Assembly: GCA_947626525.1 (NCBI GenBank)
Contig: CANQSM010000022.1
Coordinates: forward strand, 1 to 39,771
Length of the DNA stretch: 39,771 nt
Source: an uncultured Phocaeicola sp.
Lineage (GTDB): Bacteria > Bacteroidota > Bacteroidia > Bacteroidales > Bacteroidaceae
Direction of reading: 5' to 3'
Part shown: one piece after another, positions 1 to 7,702 of the stretch
How positions within the stretch are numbered: the first letter of the stretch is position 1
Layout of the letters: every line of letters starts with the position of its first letter
Position numbers and translations under genes: made by a program
The notes under the pieces: generated by a model
Databases searched by the model: none
What the model was told of the DNA's origin: nothing
What the model saw: the letters and a program-made list of their open reading frames with translations, nothing else

Positions 1-30
1 AATTTCTATAATTTTGTCGTTGGTAATCAT
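1..30 (-). CDS. Possible 5' end of a leftward gene, cut by the window edge
   Basis: An ATG on the minus strand at 30 opens a frame of ten codons (MITNDKIIEI) that runs off the window without a stop. The peptide resembles, from memory, the first residues of some IS982-type transposases of Bacteroidetes, but ten residues cannot establish that. The AT-rich leader at about 31-140 would then be the end of the element. It could equally be the start of any other gene or a chance frame. Confidence 0.3.
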   Translation of the reverse strand, partial: MITNDKIIEI

Positions 31-277
31 GAGTGTATTCTTGTGTTAAACTTTATAAGTAACTGGAAATCACATATGAAGATACAAAATATATCTCAGA
101 TTACCAACTTTTTAGACAACTTTCTTATCCCGAACTGACGTATTTGTACATAAAAAGATCCTACTTTTGCGCACAAAAAAATCCGGCATATAATAGATAT
201 CCTCTATAGAGTTCAATAAAGAAACCTATAGAAGAAATAAAAATTACTTGACAGGATCTCTATAATAGTTACATTCA
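31..277. other. Intergenic, AT-rich, no gene seen
   Basis: No open frame here looks coding. A TACTTTTG box at 162-169 matches the Bacteroidetes -7 consensus on the plus strand, with TTTG at 143-146, but the 15-base spacing is short and no rightward gene follows. A perfect ten-base palindrome, CTCTATAGAG, lies at 202-211. The stretch may include the end of an insertion sequence if the partial frame at 1-30 is a transposase. Confidence 0.4.
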
Positions 278-310
278 CAAAAAAGACAGAGCCATTATGA
301 ATGACCCTGC
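278..310 (-). terminator. Rho-independent terminator of efp
   Basis: On the minus strand CAGGGTCATT pairs with AATGGCTCTG (ten pairs, two of them G-U) around a three-base loop, and is followed by TCTTTTTT. It lies 26 bases beyond the efp stop codon. Confidence 0.8.
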
Positions 311-335
311 CCGAATATTATATAATCAATTTGAA

Positions 336-902
336 TTATGCCTTTACACGACCTACATAAGAGCCGTCACGCGTATCTATTTCTATGATTTCACCCTCAT
401 TTATAAATAAAGGGACACGAACCTCCGCACCAGACTCTACTTTAGCAGGTTTCAAAGTGTTAGTAGCCGTATCACCCTTCAGCCCCGGTTCCGTATAAGT
501 TATTTTCAACTGTACTTTAACAGGTAATTCACCATAAAGAATGGTTTCAGTAGAAGCATCGGACACCACGTCTATCACCATACCTTCAACCAAATAATCT
601 GCTCCGGTAATCTGATCGTGGGCGATAGGCACTTGATCAAAAGTTTCCTGATTCATAAAAATATACTCCTCACCTTCCTGATACAAAAACTGATAAGGAC
701 GGCGCTCCACACGTACATCCTCCAATTTCTCGCCAATATTAAAACGGCGTTCCAATACATAGCCATTCACCACATCTTTTAATTTCGTACGCATGAAAGT
801 GTTACCTTTACCAGGTTTCACATGCAGGAAATCAATACAAAAATACAATTTCCCATCCATTCGGATGGCTGTTCCGATTTTAATGTCTTGAGCATTAATC
901 AT
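336..902 (-). CDS. efp: Elongation factor P
   Basis: EF-P binds between the P and E sites of the ribosome and relieves stalling at consecutive prolines. The 188-residue length is standard. The N-terminal KOW-like domain carries the P-site loop PGKGN with Lys32, the residue equivalent to the modified lysine of other EF-Ps. Two OB-type domains follow, and the C-terminal segment with EIDTRDGSYVGR is typical of the family. The ATG start follows an A/T-rich leader. The gene is monocistronic, with its own promoter at about 969-1000 and terminator at 278-310, and is divergent from rpmH. No modification enzyme gene is visible nearby, so whether Lys32 is modified cannot be told. Confidence 0.97.
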   Translation of the reverse strand: MINAQDIKIGTAIRMDGKLYFCIDFLHVKPGKGNTFMRTKLKDVVNGYVLERRFNIGEKLEDVRVERRPYQFLYQEGEEYIFMNQETFDQVPIAHDQITGADYLVEGMVIDVVSDASTETILYGELPVKVQLKITYTEPGLKGDTATNTLKPAKVESGAEVRVPLFINEGEIIEIDTRDGSYVGRVKA

Positions 903-968
903 ACTTTTTCTACTTATATTTAATTATTATTTCGTTTGATATTCATTTTCCAAATATGAATCCGGTTG

Positions 969-1000
969 CAAAAGTAATCCAAATCAGCAAAAAACACAAA
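969..1000 (-). promoter_or_regulatory. Promoter of efp
   Basis: The minus strand shows TTTG (997-1000), 20 bases, then TACTTTTG (969-976), which fits the Bacteroidetes sigma-ABfr -33/-7 arrangement. The leader to the efp ATG would be about 60 bases. Confidence 0.75.
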
Positions 1001-1027
1001 AAGTTTTGTCTAAAAAAGACTTATCTC

Positions 1028-1058
1028 TTGGTTTATTAAAAAAAAACCTCTATCTTTG
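1028..1058 (+). promoter_or_regulatory. Promoter of rpmH
   Basis: TTG at 1028-1030, 20 bases, then TATCTTTG at 1051-1058 matches the Bacteroidetes -33/-7 pattern. The rpmH start codon lies 45 bases downstream. Confidence 0.75.
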
Positions 1059-1103
1059 CAACCTCAATTCGATGTAAATATAACAATAAAATAAGAACAT
1101 ATA

Positions 1104-1259
1104 ATGAAAAGAACATTCCAACCCTCTAACAGAAAGAGAAAAAACAAACACGGTTTCCGTGAAAGAATGGCAACAGCCAATGGACGCAGAGTGCTGGCTT
1201 CACGTCGTGCAAAAGGTCGCAAGAAATTAACTGTTTCTGACGAATATAACGGAAGATAA
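1104..1259 (+). CDS. rpmH: 50S ribosomal protein L34
   Basis: This 51-residue, very basic protein is a structural component of the large ribosomal subunit. The start [18 protein letters not shown] and the later [24 protein letters not shown] block are the full L34 signature, and the C-terminal tail DEYNGR fits Bacteroidetes members. The ATG sits in an A-rich leader (ACATATAATG) without a strong Shine-Dalgarno sequence. The gene has its own promoter and a strong terminator 26 bases after the stop, so it is probably expressed alone despite the rightward genes that follow. Confidence 0.97.
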   Translation: MKRTFQPSNRKRKNKHGFRERMATANGRRVLASRRAKGRKKLTVSDEYNGR

Positions 1260-1284
1260 GTTCTTGAGCACCCTAAAGAAAAAA

Positions 1285-1333
1285 CAAAAGAAGTAAAGGT
1301 TTTCATCATAGACCTTTACTTCTTTTGTTTTTT
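1285..1333 (+). terminator. Strong rho-independent terminator of rpmH
   Basis: A perfect 16-base stem (1285-1300 with 1312-1327) around an 11-base loop is followed by six T's at 1328-1333. Confidence 0.9.
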
Positions 1334-1421
1334 ATCGTATCTTTGCTTCGCAAAGGCAGGATGCAACCCGGCACAAGAAACCGAACAGACTCATACTGTA
1401 CCACATTTGCTGTTCCGCCGT

Positions 1422-1429
1422 TATTTTTG
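1422..1429 (+). promoter_or_regulatory. Candidate -7 box for the PASTA-rluD-ddl operon
   Basis: TATTTTTG fits TAnnTTTG 34 bases before the PASTA gene start. TTTG at 1406-1409 is only 12 bases upstream, shorter than usual for the -33 element. A second -7-like box, TATCTTTG, lies at 1338-1345, so either may be used. Confidence 0.45.
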
Positions 1430-1463
1430 CAGCTCTAATACGAAATTTTAGTATGAATGACTT

Positions 1464-2114
1464 ATGACAATAAAAGAATTCTTTTCATTTAGTAAGAACA
1501 AGTATTTCTGGTTCCACATTCTCGGCATGATTTTATTTATCGTGGTAGCCATATATGCTACACTTAAAGGACTGGATATCTACACACAACACGGGAGAGG
1601 AGTATCCGTACCCAATGTAAAAGGAATGCAACTAAGTGAAGCTGAAATATTATTGCATAATCAAAATCTGGAAATTGTCGTAATCGACTCCAGTTATATT
1701 CCCGATTATCCATCAGGAGCTATTGTCGAACAAAATCCGAATGCGGATTCACGCGTAAAAAAAGAGCGTCTGATTTATGTTACAATTAATTCAAGCAATG
1801 CACCGAAAAGAGCCATTCCAGATGTCATAGACAATTGCTCATTGCGTGAAGCACAAGCCAAAATCGGAGCAGCTGGCTTCACTTTGGGAGAAAACGAATA
1901 TATACAAGGAGAAAACGACTGGGTGTATGGTATCAAATACAGAGGACGCCAGCTTACACCCGGAGAGAAAGTCCCGATCGGGGCAACCTTAGTACTTGTT
2001 GTGGGTGACAACAAACTCTTTATGCCGGAAACAGAACTGGACAGTCTGACGCAAGGCACAGATATCCATCAAAAAGGAGAAGAAGAAGTTATTGTTGATG
2101 ACTCTTGGTTTTAA
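1464..2114 (+). CDS. Membrane-anchored PASTA domain protein
   Basis: The 216-residue protein has a short cytoplasmic N-terminus, one membrane segment at about residues 17-35, and PASTA repeats in the periplasmic part. The first begins at VPNVKGMQLSEAEILL and a second at IPDVIDNCSLREAQAKI, followed by a GEKVPIGATLVLVVG strand. PASTA domains bind peptidoglycan or lipid II in other bacteria; here no kinase or penicillin-binding domain is attached, so the role is probably structural or sensory in the envelope. The stop codon lies two bases before the ATG of rluD, indicating translational coupling. A D-Ala-D-Ala ligase two genes downstream fits a cell-wall theme. The acidic C-terminal tail of about 30 residues is low in complexity. 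Confidence 0.85.
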   Translation: MTIKEFFSFSKNKYFWFHILGMILFIVVAIYATLKGLDIYTQHGRGVSVPNVKGMQLSEAEILLHNQNLEIVVIDSSYIPDYPSGAIVEQNPNADSRVKKERLIYVTINSSNAPKRAIPDVIDNCSLREAQAKIGAAGFTLGENEYIQGENDWVYGIKYRGRQLTPGEKVPIGATLVLVVGDNKLFMPETELDSLTQGTDIHQKGEEEVIVDDSWF

Positions 2115-2115
2115 A

Positions 2116-3180
2116 ATGGAAGAATATTTTGATGAAGTAGAGGAATTAACGGATGATATAGAACCTGTTGCCGGAGGTCCGGAGCTCTATGAACATTTCC
2201 GTGTGGTGGTCGACAAAGGTCAGACCCCTGTCCGAATTGATAAATATTTATTCGAACGAATTGTCAACGCTTCTCGCAATCGGATTCAAAAAGCGGCTGA
2301 CGCAGGTTTTGTCATTGCCAACGGAAAGCCCGTTAAGAGCAATTACAAAATAAAGCCACTAGATGTATTGGCAGTCATGATGGATCGCCCCCGTTATGAG
2401 AATGACATCATTCCCGAAGATATTCCTTTAGACATTGTATACGAAGATCATGACCTGATGGTTATCAACAAACCGGCAGGACTGGTTGTACACCCCGGAT
2501 GTGGCAATTATCACGGGACTTTAGTGAATGCCATCGCCTGGCACCTGAGAGACAATCCACTCTATGACCCGAACGACCCCCAAGTCGGCCTCGTCCATCG
2601 AATTGATAAAGACACTTCCGGATTATTGGTTGTAGCCAAAACCCCAGATGCCAAAACACATTTAGGACTCCAGTTTTTTCACAAAACGACCAAACGCCAA
2701 TACAATGCATTGGTATGGGGAATCATGGAACAAGACCATGGCACCATTGAAGGCAATATCGCCCGGAATCCGAAAGACAGAATGCAGATGGCAGTATTTT
2801 CCGATTCCGAGATAGGCAAACATGCCATCACACACTACCAAGTGCTGGAACGAATAGGCTATGTGACATGGGTGGAATGTGTACTGGAGACAGGACGCAC
2901 TCACCAAATTCGAGTCCACATGAAACATCTGGGTCACCCGTTGTTCAACGACGAACGATATGGAGGTAATGAAATACTAAAAGGGACTCATTTCAGTAAA
3001 TACAAACAATTTGTCAACAACTGTTTTGCCATTTGCCCACGTCAAGCATTACATGCCAAAACGCTTGGATTCGTACATCCGCGAACCGGAAAGGAAATGT
3101 TTTTCACCTCCGAGTTACCGGAAGACATGGCACAGTTACTGGACAAATGGAGAATGTATATCAGTCACCGAGACGAATAA
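2116..3180 (+). CDS. rluD: RluD-type 23S rRNA pseudouridine synthase
   Basis: This enzyme isomerises uridines to pseudouridine in 23S rRNA. From the ATG at 2116 it has 354 residues: an S4 RNA-binding domain at about 38-85, then the catalytic RluA-family domain with HRIDKDTSG, in which Asp164 is the catalytic aspartate, and ETGRTHQIRVH further on. The frame stays open upstream to a TTG at 2092 inside the PASTA gene, but the ATG just after the PASTA stop gives the usual acidic N-terminus, so I chose it. The exact target uridines (RluD positions 1911/1915/1917 in E. coli numbering) are inferred from the family. It sits between the PASTA gene and ddl. Confidence 0.92.
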   Translation: MEEYFDEVEELTDDIEPVAGGPELYEHFRVVVDKGQTPVRIDKYLFERIVNASRNRIQKAADAGFVIANGKPVKSNYKIKPLDVLAVMMDRPRYENDIIPEDIPLDIVYEDHDLMVINKPAGLVVHPGCGNYHGTLVNAIAWHLRDNPLYDPNDPQVGLVHRIDKDTSGLLVVAKTPDAKTHLGLQFFHKTTKRQYNALVWGIMEQDHGTIEGNIARNPKDRMQMAVFSDSEIGKHAITHYQVLERIGYVTWVECVLETGRTHQIRVHMKHLGHPLFNDERYGGNEILKGTHFSKYKQFVNNCFAICPRQALHAKTLGFVHPRTGKEMFFTSELPEDMAQLLDKWRMYISHRDE

Positions 3181-3194
3181 ACATATAAAATAAA

Positions 3195-4169
3195 ATGAAA
3201 CGTACGATTGCAATTGTTACCGGGGGCGATTCTTCCGAACTCCCTGTTTCCCTTCGCAGCGCACAAGGGATTTACTCTTTTATGGATAAAGAAAGATACC
3301 ATTTATTTATTGTAGAAATAGAAGGACATCGCTGGGAAGTTGTTCTGCCTGACGGGAACAAGACCCCTATCGACCGTAACGACTTCAGTTTTCACTATAA
3401 AGGAGAAAAAAGAATATTTGACTTTGCCTATATCACCATCCACGGGACTCCGGGCGAGAACGGAATCCTGCAAGGCTATTTCGATTTAATCGGACTTCCT
3501 TACTCTTCTTGTAATGTATTGGTCTCAGCCATGACTTTCAATAAATTCACCCTAAACCAATATCTGAAAGGATTCGGCATCCGGGTTTCCGAATCACTTA
3601 TTCTCCGCAAAGGATTCAAAATTACCAATCAGGAAGTCATGGACAAAATCGGATTACCCTGTTTCATCAAGCCCAATGCCGGAGGTTCCAGTTTCGGTAT
3701 AACAAAAGTAAAGACTCAGGAGCAGATTCAACCAGCTATCGAGAAAGCTTTCCGTAAATCGGATGAGGTAATGATTGAGGCCTTCATGAAAGGAACGGAA
3801 ATTACCTGTGGCTGCTACAAGACCAAAGACAAAGAGGTGGTGTTCCCCATTACGGAAGTGGTGACAGCCAATGAATTTTTCGATTACGATGCCAAATACA
3901 ACGGACAAGTACAAGAAATTACTCCCGCGCGTATACCGGAAGACACAGCGGAAAGAGTAAAGTTGCTTACTTCCGCCATCTATGACATACTGGGGTGTTC
4001 GGGTATCATACGTATTGATTATATTATTACCGAAGATGACAAAATAAATCTGTTGGAAGTCAATACAACCCCCGGCATGACAACGACCAGTTTCATCCCG
4101 CAGCAAGTAAAAGCTGCCGGATTGGATATAAAGAATGTGCTAACCGATATCATAGAAAATAAATTTTAG
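3195..4169 (+). CDS. ddl: D-alanine--D-alanine ligase
   Basis: Ddl joins two D-alanines with ATP to make the dipeptide used by MurF in peptidoglycan synthesis, in the cytoplasm. The 324-residue protein has the N-terminal Rossmann-like part (IAIVTGGDSSE, HGTPGENG) and an ATP-grasp domain: FIKPNAGGSSFGITKV for nucleotide binding, IRIDYI and NLLEVNTTPGMT for magnesium and substrate binding. The SSE in the glycine-rich N-terminal turn and the phrase MTTTSFIPQQVKAAG fit Bacteroidetes Ddl. The start is 14 bases after the rluD stop, in an operon-like run. Residues that decide D-Ala versus D-lactate specificity were not resolved, but nothing suggests a VanA-type ligase. Confidence 0.95.
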   Translation: MKRTIAIVTGGDSSELPVSLRSAQGIYSFMDKERYHLFIVEIEGHRWEVVLPDGNKTPIDRNDFSFHYKGEKRIFDFAYITIHGTPGENGILQGYFDLIGLPYSSCNVLVSAMTFNKFTLNQYLKGFGIRVSESLILRKGFKITNQEVMDKIGLPCFIKPNAGGSSFGITKVKTQEQIQPAIEKAFRKSDEVMIEAFMKGTEITCGCYKTKDKEVVFPITEVVTANEFFDYDAKYNGQVQEITPARIPEDTAERVKLLTSAIYDILGCSGIIRIDYIITEDDKINLLEVNTTPGMTTTSFIPQQVKAAGLDIKNVLTDIIENKF

Positions 4170-4183
4170 AAATTAGAAACGAC

Positions 4184-5338
4184 ATGAACATCCCTGCTGA
4201 ATTTGACGAGATTCGTCCTTATACTCCGGAAGAGCTTCCGGGAATTTATGAGGACCTGATTGCCGATCCGGATTTCCGAAACGTTATCAGCCATGTAATG
4301 CCTCAAATACCTTTCGAAGTTTTTGCCACTAAAATGCGCCAATGCAAAACGAATCTGGAGTTCCAAAAAGCCTTCTGCTATGATTTTCTCTGGAATCTCG
4401 CCAAAAAGCACAGCGACGGATTGACCATGGATTGTTCTTCCATCACCGACAAGAAACAATCATATACCTTTATCTCCAATCATCGTGACATCATTCTTGA
4501 TTCGGGATTTCTCTCTATCCTGCTTGTAGACAATGAAATGAACACGGTGGAAATTGCTATCGGGGACAATCTCCTCATCTATCCGTGGATAAAAAAACTG
4601 GTCCGTGTAAACAAATCGTTCATCGTACAGCGCACTCTCACGATGCGGCAAATGCTGGAATCCTCGGCACGGATGTCACGCTATATGCATTTCGCCATTG
4701 CCGAAAAGCGCGAAAGTATCTGGATTGCTCAACGCGAAGGGCGCGCCAAAGATTCCAACGACCGTACACAGGACAGTGTGCTCAAAATGATGGCCATGGG
4801 TGGAGAGGGAGATTTGATAGAGCGTCTTCTCTCCTTATATATTACTCCGGTCTCCATATCTTATGAGTATGACCCCTGTGACTTTTTAAAGGCTAAAGAA
4901 TTTCAAATGAAGCGCGACATACCCGGTTTCAAGAAGACCACACAAGACGATTTAAACAACATGCAGACCGGACTATTCGGTTATAAAGGACGTATCCATT
5001 TCCAAATTGCCCCCTGCATTAACTCGAAGCTGGAGACATTGGACCGTACTCTACCCAAACAAGAATTATTTACCCGTATATCCGCTCTGATAGACCGGAG
5101 TATCCATTCCCATTACCGGCTCTATCCCGGGAATTATGCGGCTTATGACTTATGGAAAGGCAGCGATTGCTTCAGTTCCCGATATACAGAAGAAGAAAAG
5201 ACGAAATTCGAAACGTATCTGGCAGGACAGTTGGGCAAAATCAATCTGCCGAACAAAGACGTTCCCTTCTTACGGGAAAAAATGCTTGCCATGTATGCCA
5301 ATCCTCTTATCAATTACCTAAATGCCACTTCATTATGA
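4184..5338 (+). CDS. PlsC-like acyltransferase
   Basis: The 384-residue protein resembles the glycerolipid acyltransferase superfamily. The block SNHRDIILDSGFL (His100) corresponds to the NHxxxxD catalytic motif, but the spacing from His to the second Asp (106) is one residue longer than the usual HX4D; the nearer Asp102 is an alternative. IAQREGRAKDSND matches the substrate-phosphate EGR/EGT block. A family function, acylating lysophosphatidate or another lipid acceptor at the membrane, is inferred. No clear membrane segments are seen. The final codons overlap the next gene start as ATGA, so the two are translationally coupled. It lies 14 bases after ddl in the same run. Confidence 0.75.
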   Translation: MNIPAEFDEIRPYTPEELPGIYEDLIADPDFRNVISHVMPQIPFEVFATKMRQCKTNLEFQKAFCYDFLWNLAKKHSDGLTMDCSSITDKKQSYTFISNHRDIILDSGFLSILLVDNEMNTVEIAIGDNLLIYPWIKKLVRVNKSFIVQRTLTMRQMLESSARMSRYMHFAIAEKRESIWIAQREGRAKDSNDRTQDSVLKMMAMGGEGDLIERLLSLYITPVSISYEYDPCDFLKAKEFQMKRDIPGFKKTTQDDLNNMQTGLFGYKGRIHFQIAPCINSKLETLDRTLPKQELFTRISALIDRSIHSHYRLYPGNYAAYDLWKGSDCFSSRYTEEEKTKFETYLAGQLGKINLPNKDVPFLREKMLAMYANPLINYLNATSL

Positions 5339-5994
5339 GACAGTCCCAAAGCACATCGCCCCTGCTCCTGAGCCTTTTGCTCTTCACGTTGATCTGCATC
5401 AGCTGTGACGACGAAAGCGATTATGTGTATCCTTCCGCCGTAACAGAGTTCGTCGACGCACATGTCAACTCCGCCCACCTTATCGATAAGATTACGACCG
5501 ATCAGGGCGAAACGCTCTCTTTAGAAAACAAAGTCTCGGCAAAAGAGCTGCAAGCTGACAGCTACTACCGTTCGCTCTGTATGTATGAAACAAACCACGC
5601 CGAACCGGGACGGGCGAAAGTCTATTCCCTAAGACTCGTTTTCGCCTCAGTACCCATGCCCCCAGAGGAATTCGCACATGGAGTAAAAACCGACCCCCTC
5701 TCCATACAGAGTATTTGGCTCAAAGGGGATTACTTAAACATCATAGCCCTGCCCAAAGCACAAAACATCACACATGGCTTTCACTTCATTCAGGACAGTC
5801 TCGTAAGCCACGGAGGCATAACGAATTTATACCTGAAATTATATCACGACCAAAACAATGACCTGGAAGCGTATGAACAAAAAACCTACCTTTCCGTTCC
5901 TTTAAAAAGCTACTCCATGCAAAAGGGAGATTCCATCTATTTTAGAGTCAACACCTATAAAGAAGGATTGAAAACATGGAAGTTTACCTATTAA
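5335..5994 (+). CDS. NigD-like lipoprotein
   Basis: The start at 5335 overlaps the preceding stop as ATGA. It gives 219 residues with a lipoprotein signal (LLLFTLICISC, Cys at about 24) followed by acidic DDESDYVYPSAVTEFVDAH. That opening, then a tD-G-e-L region and the long beta-rich second half, match the NigD family first seen in the Bacteroides nigABC-D gene group; the biochemical role of the family is unclear. The frame continues open upstream to 5152, but that part lies within the acyltransferase gene in another frame and lacks a signal. Likely periplasmic face of the outer or inner membrane. Confidence 0.7.
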   Translation: MRQSQSTSPLLLSLLLFTLICISCDDESDYVYPSAVTEFVDAHVNSAHLIDKITTDQGETLSLENKVSAKELQADSYYRSLCMYETNHAEPGRAKVYSLRLVFASVPMPPEEFAHGVKTDPLSIQSIWLKGDYLNIIALPKAQNITHGFHFIQDSLVSHGGITNLYLKLYHDQNNDLEAYEQKTYLSVPLKSYSMQKGDSIYFRVNTYKEGLKTWKFTY

Positions 5995-6002
5995 ACCGAT
6001 TC

Positions 6003-6395
6003 ATGAATATGAAAACGATTCTATTGATTATAGTTTGCTTGGGCATCGGCATTCTTTATGCCTGCCAGAAATCACCTGAGGTTCCGTCACTCTCCGCCGA
6101 CAAGTTTGAAGAACTGATTACGGACGATCGGGTGCAGTTAGTGGACGTACGTACCGTCGCGGAATATTCCGAGGGACACCTCCCCAGAGCCATTAATATC
6201 AACATTATGGACGAACGGTTCCATGAAGCGGCCTATCAACTTTTGTCCACAGACGTTCCTGTAGCCGTTTATTGCAAAAGCGGACGCCGCAGCAAAAGAG
6301 CGGCACAGGAGCTCCTCAAGGCAGGATATCAGGTATACAATCTGGACAAGGGTATACAAGGCTGGAAGGAAGCCGGAAAATCAGTTGTCAAGTGA
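6003..6395 (+). CDS. Rhodanese-domain lipoprotein
   Basis: The 130-residue protein has a lipoprotein signal ending in LGIGILYAC and a single rhodanese domain with the active-site loop CKSGRRSKRA, whose cysteine would carry the persulfide. VQLVDVRTVAEYSEGHLPRA is the usual beginning of the fold. Single-domain rhodaneses transfer sulfane sulfur to thiols or cyanide; the acceptor here is unknown. I chose MNMKTILL at 6003; MKTILL at 6009 is equally possible. An earlier ATG at 5976 would lie in the NigD-like gene and spoil the signal. The gene starts eight bases after the NigD-like stop and ends the rightward run. Similar lipoproteins occur in many Bacteroides. Confidence 0.85.
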   Translation: MNMKTILLIIVCLGIGILYACQKSPEVPSLSADKFEELITDDRVQLVDVRTVAEYSEGHLPRAININIMDERFHEAAYQLLSTDVPVAVYCKSGRRSKRAAQELLKAGYQVYNLDKGIQGWKEAGKSVVK

Positions 6396-6505
6396 CAGGC
6401 GACTAACCCACCCTCCCTTGCAACCATACAAAAGAAGCACCCGGGCAGCACTTCCATCCGTGTAGGAAGGAGGGGTTTCTCCGCATAGGTTTGTCCCACG
6501 CCATG

Positions 6506-6589
6506 CCGCAGGCCTATCACTCCTCGAGCCACAAGCCTACGACTACAGGTATCCGTAAGCCTATGGGACAGCAAGCCGCAGGCCTACGG
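6506..6589. repeat. Degenerate 23-24-bp palindromic tandem array A
   Basis: Four copies of a 14-base dyad core start at 6506, 6529, 6553 and 6576, 23, 24 and 23 bases apart. The consensus is CCGYARGCCTAYGG; the fourth copy (CCGCAGGCCTACGG) is nearly a perfect palindrome. Between the cores the sequence is less conserved, with GGGACARCAA in the last two units. An inverted relative (CATAGG TTTGTCCC) is at 6484-6497. The rest of the 329-base gap between the convergent rhodanese and argF' genes has only a small hairpin, GCCCGA with TCGGGC at 6650-6668, without a T tract. I see no gene in the gap. Confidence 0.7.
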
Positions 6590-6724
6590 GACAACAAACC
6601 GAAAAGCATTGCCCTCATCCCCGTATAGCACTTCTTTATACTCCCATGCGCCCGAATGAGAGTCGGGCACAAAGAAAAAGGCTTAAAGCCGGGCATATCA
6701 AGCGCATGCCGGACAGCACATCGC

Positions 6725-7678
6725 TTATAAGCTTTCCAGTATACGCTTCAGGACTACCGTCGCGGAGATTTCCCGATTGGCCGCTTCCGGTATGACAATC
6801 GACCGCGGACTCTCAATCACGTCATCCGTCACAATCATGTTTCTACGTACAGGCAGACAATGCATAAAATAGGCCTGATTCGTAACGGCCATTTGCCGGT
6901 CACTCACCGTCCAGGCACGATCCATGCTTATAACCTGCCCGTAATTGTCGCCGGCATACGCCGCCCAATTCTTGGCATACACGAAATCCGCTCCTTCAAA
7001 AGCTTTCATCTGGTCATATTCCACTTTGGCCTTCCCCACGAATTTCGAATCCAATTCATATCCTTCCGGATGAGTAATCACGAAATCATAGTCCGTGGCA
7101 TTCATCCATTCCGCAAAAGAGTTGGGCACAGCCTGAGGCAAAGGACGAGGATGTGGAGCCCACGTCATCACCACTTTCGGGCGCTCCTTCCTCTTATATT
7201 CTTCAATGGTAATCAAATCGGCAAAACTCTGCAACGGATGGCGCGTCGCCGCCTCCATGGAAAATACCGGCCGGCCGGAATATTTAATGAACTGATTCAG
7301 GATTACCTCATTATAATCATCCTCCTTGCTCTCGAAACGGGCGAAAGAACGCACGCCAATCACGTCACAATAGCAACCCATCACCGGAATGGCCTCCAAC
7401 AGATGCTCGGGTTTGTCACCATCCATAATCACTCCACGTTCTGTTTCCAACTTCCATGCTCCCTGGTTGATATCCAGCACCATCACATTCATACCCAGGT
7501 TCAAGGCGGCTTTCTGGGTGCTCAAACGGGTACGCAGACTGGAGTTGAAGAAAATCATCATTAACGTCTTGTTCCGGCCAAGCTCCACATACTTAAACCG
7601 ATTCTTCTTTATCTCAAAAGCCTCTTGCAGAGCGGACTTCAAATCGCCCAAATCCTGTATACACGTAAAATTTCTCAT
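6725..7678 (-). CDS. argF': N-succinylornithine carbamoyltransferase
   Basis: This enzyme carbamoylates N-succinyl-L-ornithine in the succinylated arginine pathway of Bacteroidetes. The 317-residue protein has the carbamoyl-phosphate loop SSLRTR (46-51), replacing the usual STRTR, and HCLPVRR near the C-terminus. Residue 90 is proline (GDKPEHLL). In the characterised B. fragilis enzyme Pro90 sets succinyl specificity, while the acetylornithine enzymes carry Glu there, which settles the call. WAPHPRPLPQAVPNS is also distinctive. The gene is 24 bases downstream of proA and is the last of a proB-proA-argF' operon, so proline and arginine synthesis from glutamate are expressed together. Confidence 0.95.
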   Translation of the reverse strand: MRNFTCIQDLGDLKSALQEAFEIKKNRFKYVELGRNKTLMMIFFNSSLRTRLSTQKAALNLGMNVMVLDINQGAWKLETERGVIMDGDKPEHLLEAIPVMGCYCDVIGVRSFARFESKEDDYNEVILNQFIKYSGRPVFSMEAATRHPLQSFADLITIEEYKRKERPKVVMTWAPHPRPLPQAVPNSFAEWMNATDYDFVITHPEGYELDSKFVGKAKVEYDQMKAFEGADFVYAKNWAAYAGDNYGQVISMDRAWTVSDRQMAVTNQAYFMHCLPVRRNMIVTDDVIESPRSIVIPEAANREISATVVLKRILESL

Positions 7679-7702
7679 AAGTCATATTCTGTTTTCAATT
7701 GG

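Noticed and set aside
1453-1467. Five-codon upstream frame overlapping the PASTA gene start (ATGA)
   Set aside because: Four residues only, no leader-peptide pattern; such overlaps are common by chance.
5152-5334. N-terminal extension of the NigD-like gene
   Set aside because: It lies in another frame of the acyltransferase gene and would hide the lipoprotein signal; the ATGA overlap start is better.
6506-6589. CRISPR array
   Set aside because: The repeats are 23 bases apart without unique spacers and the units are degenerate; no cas genes are in the window. The same holds for 18701-18849.
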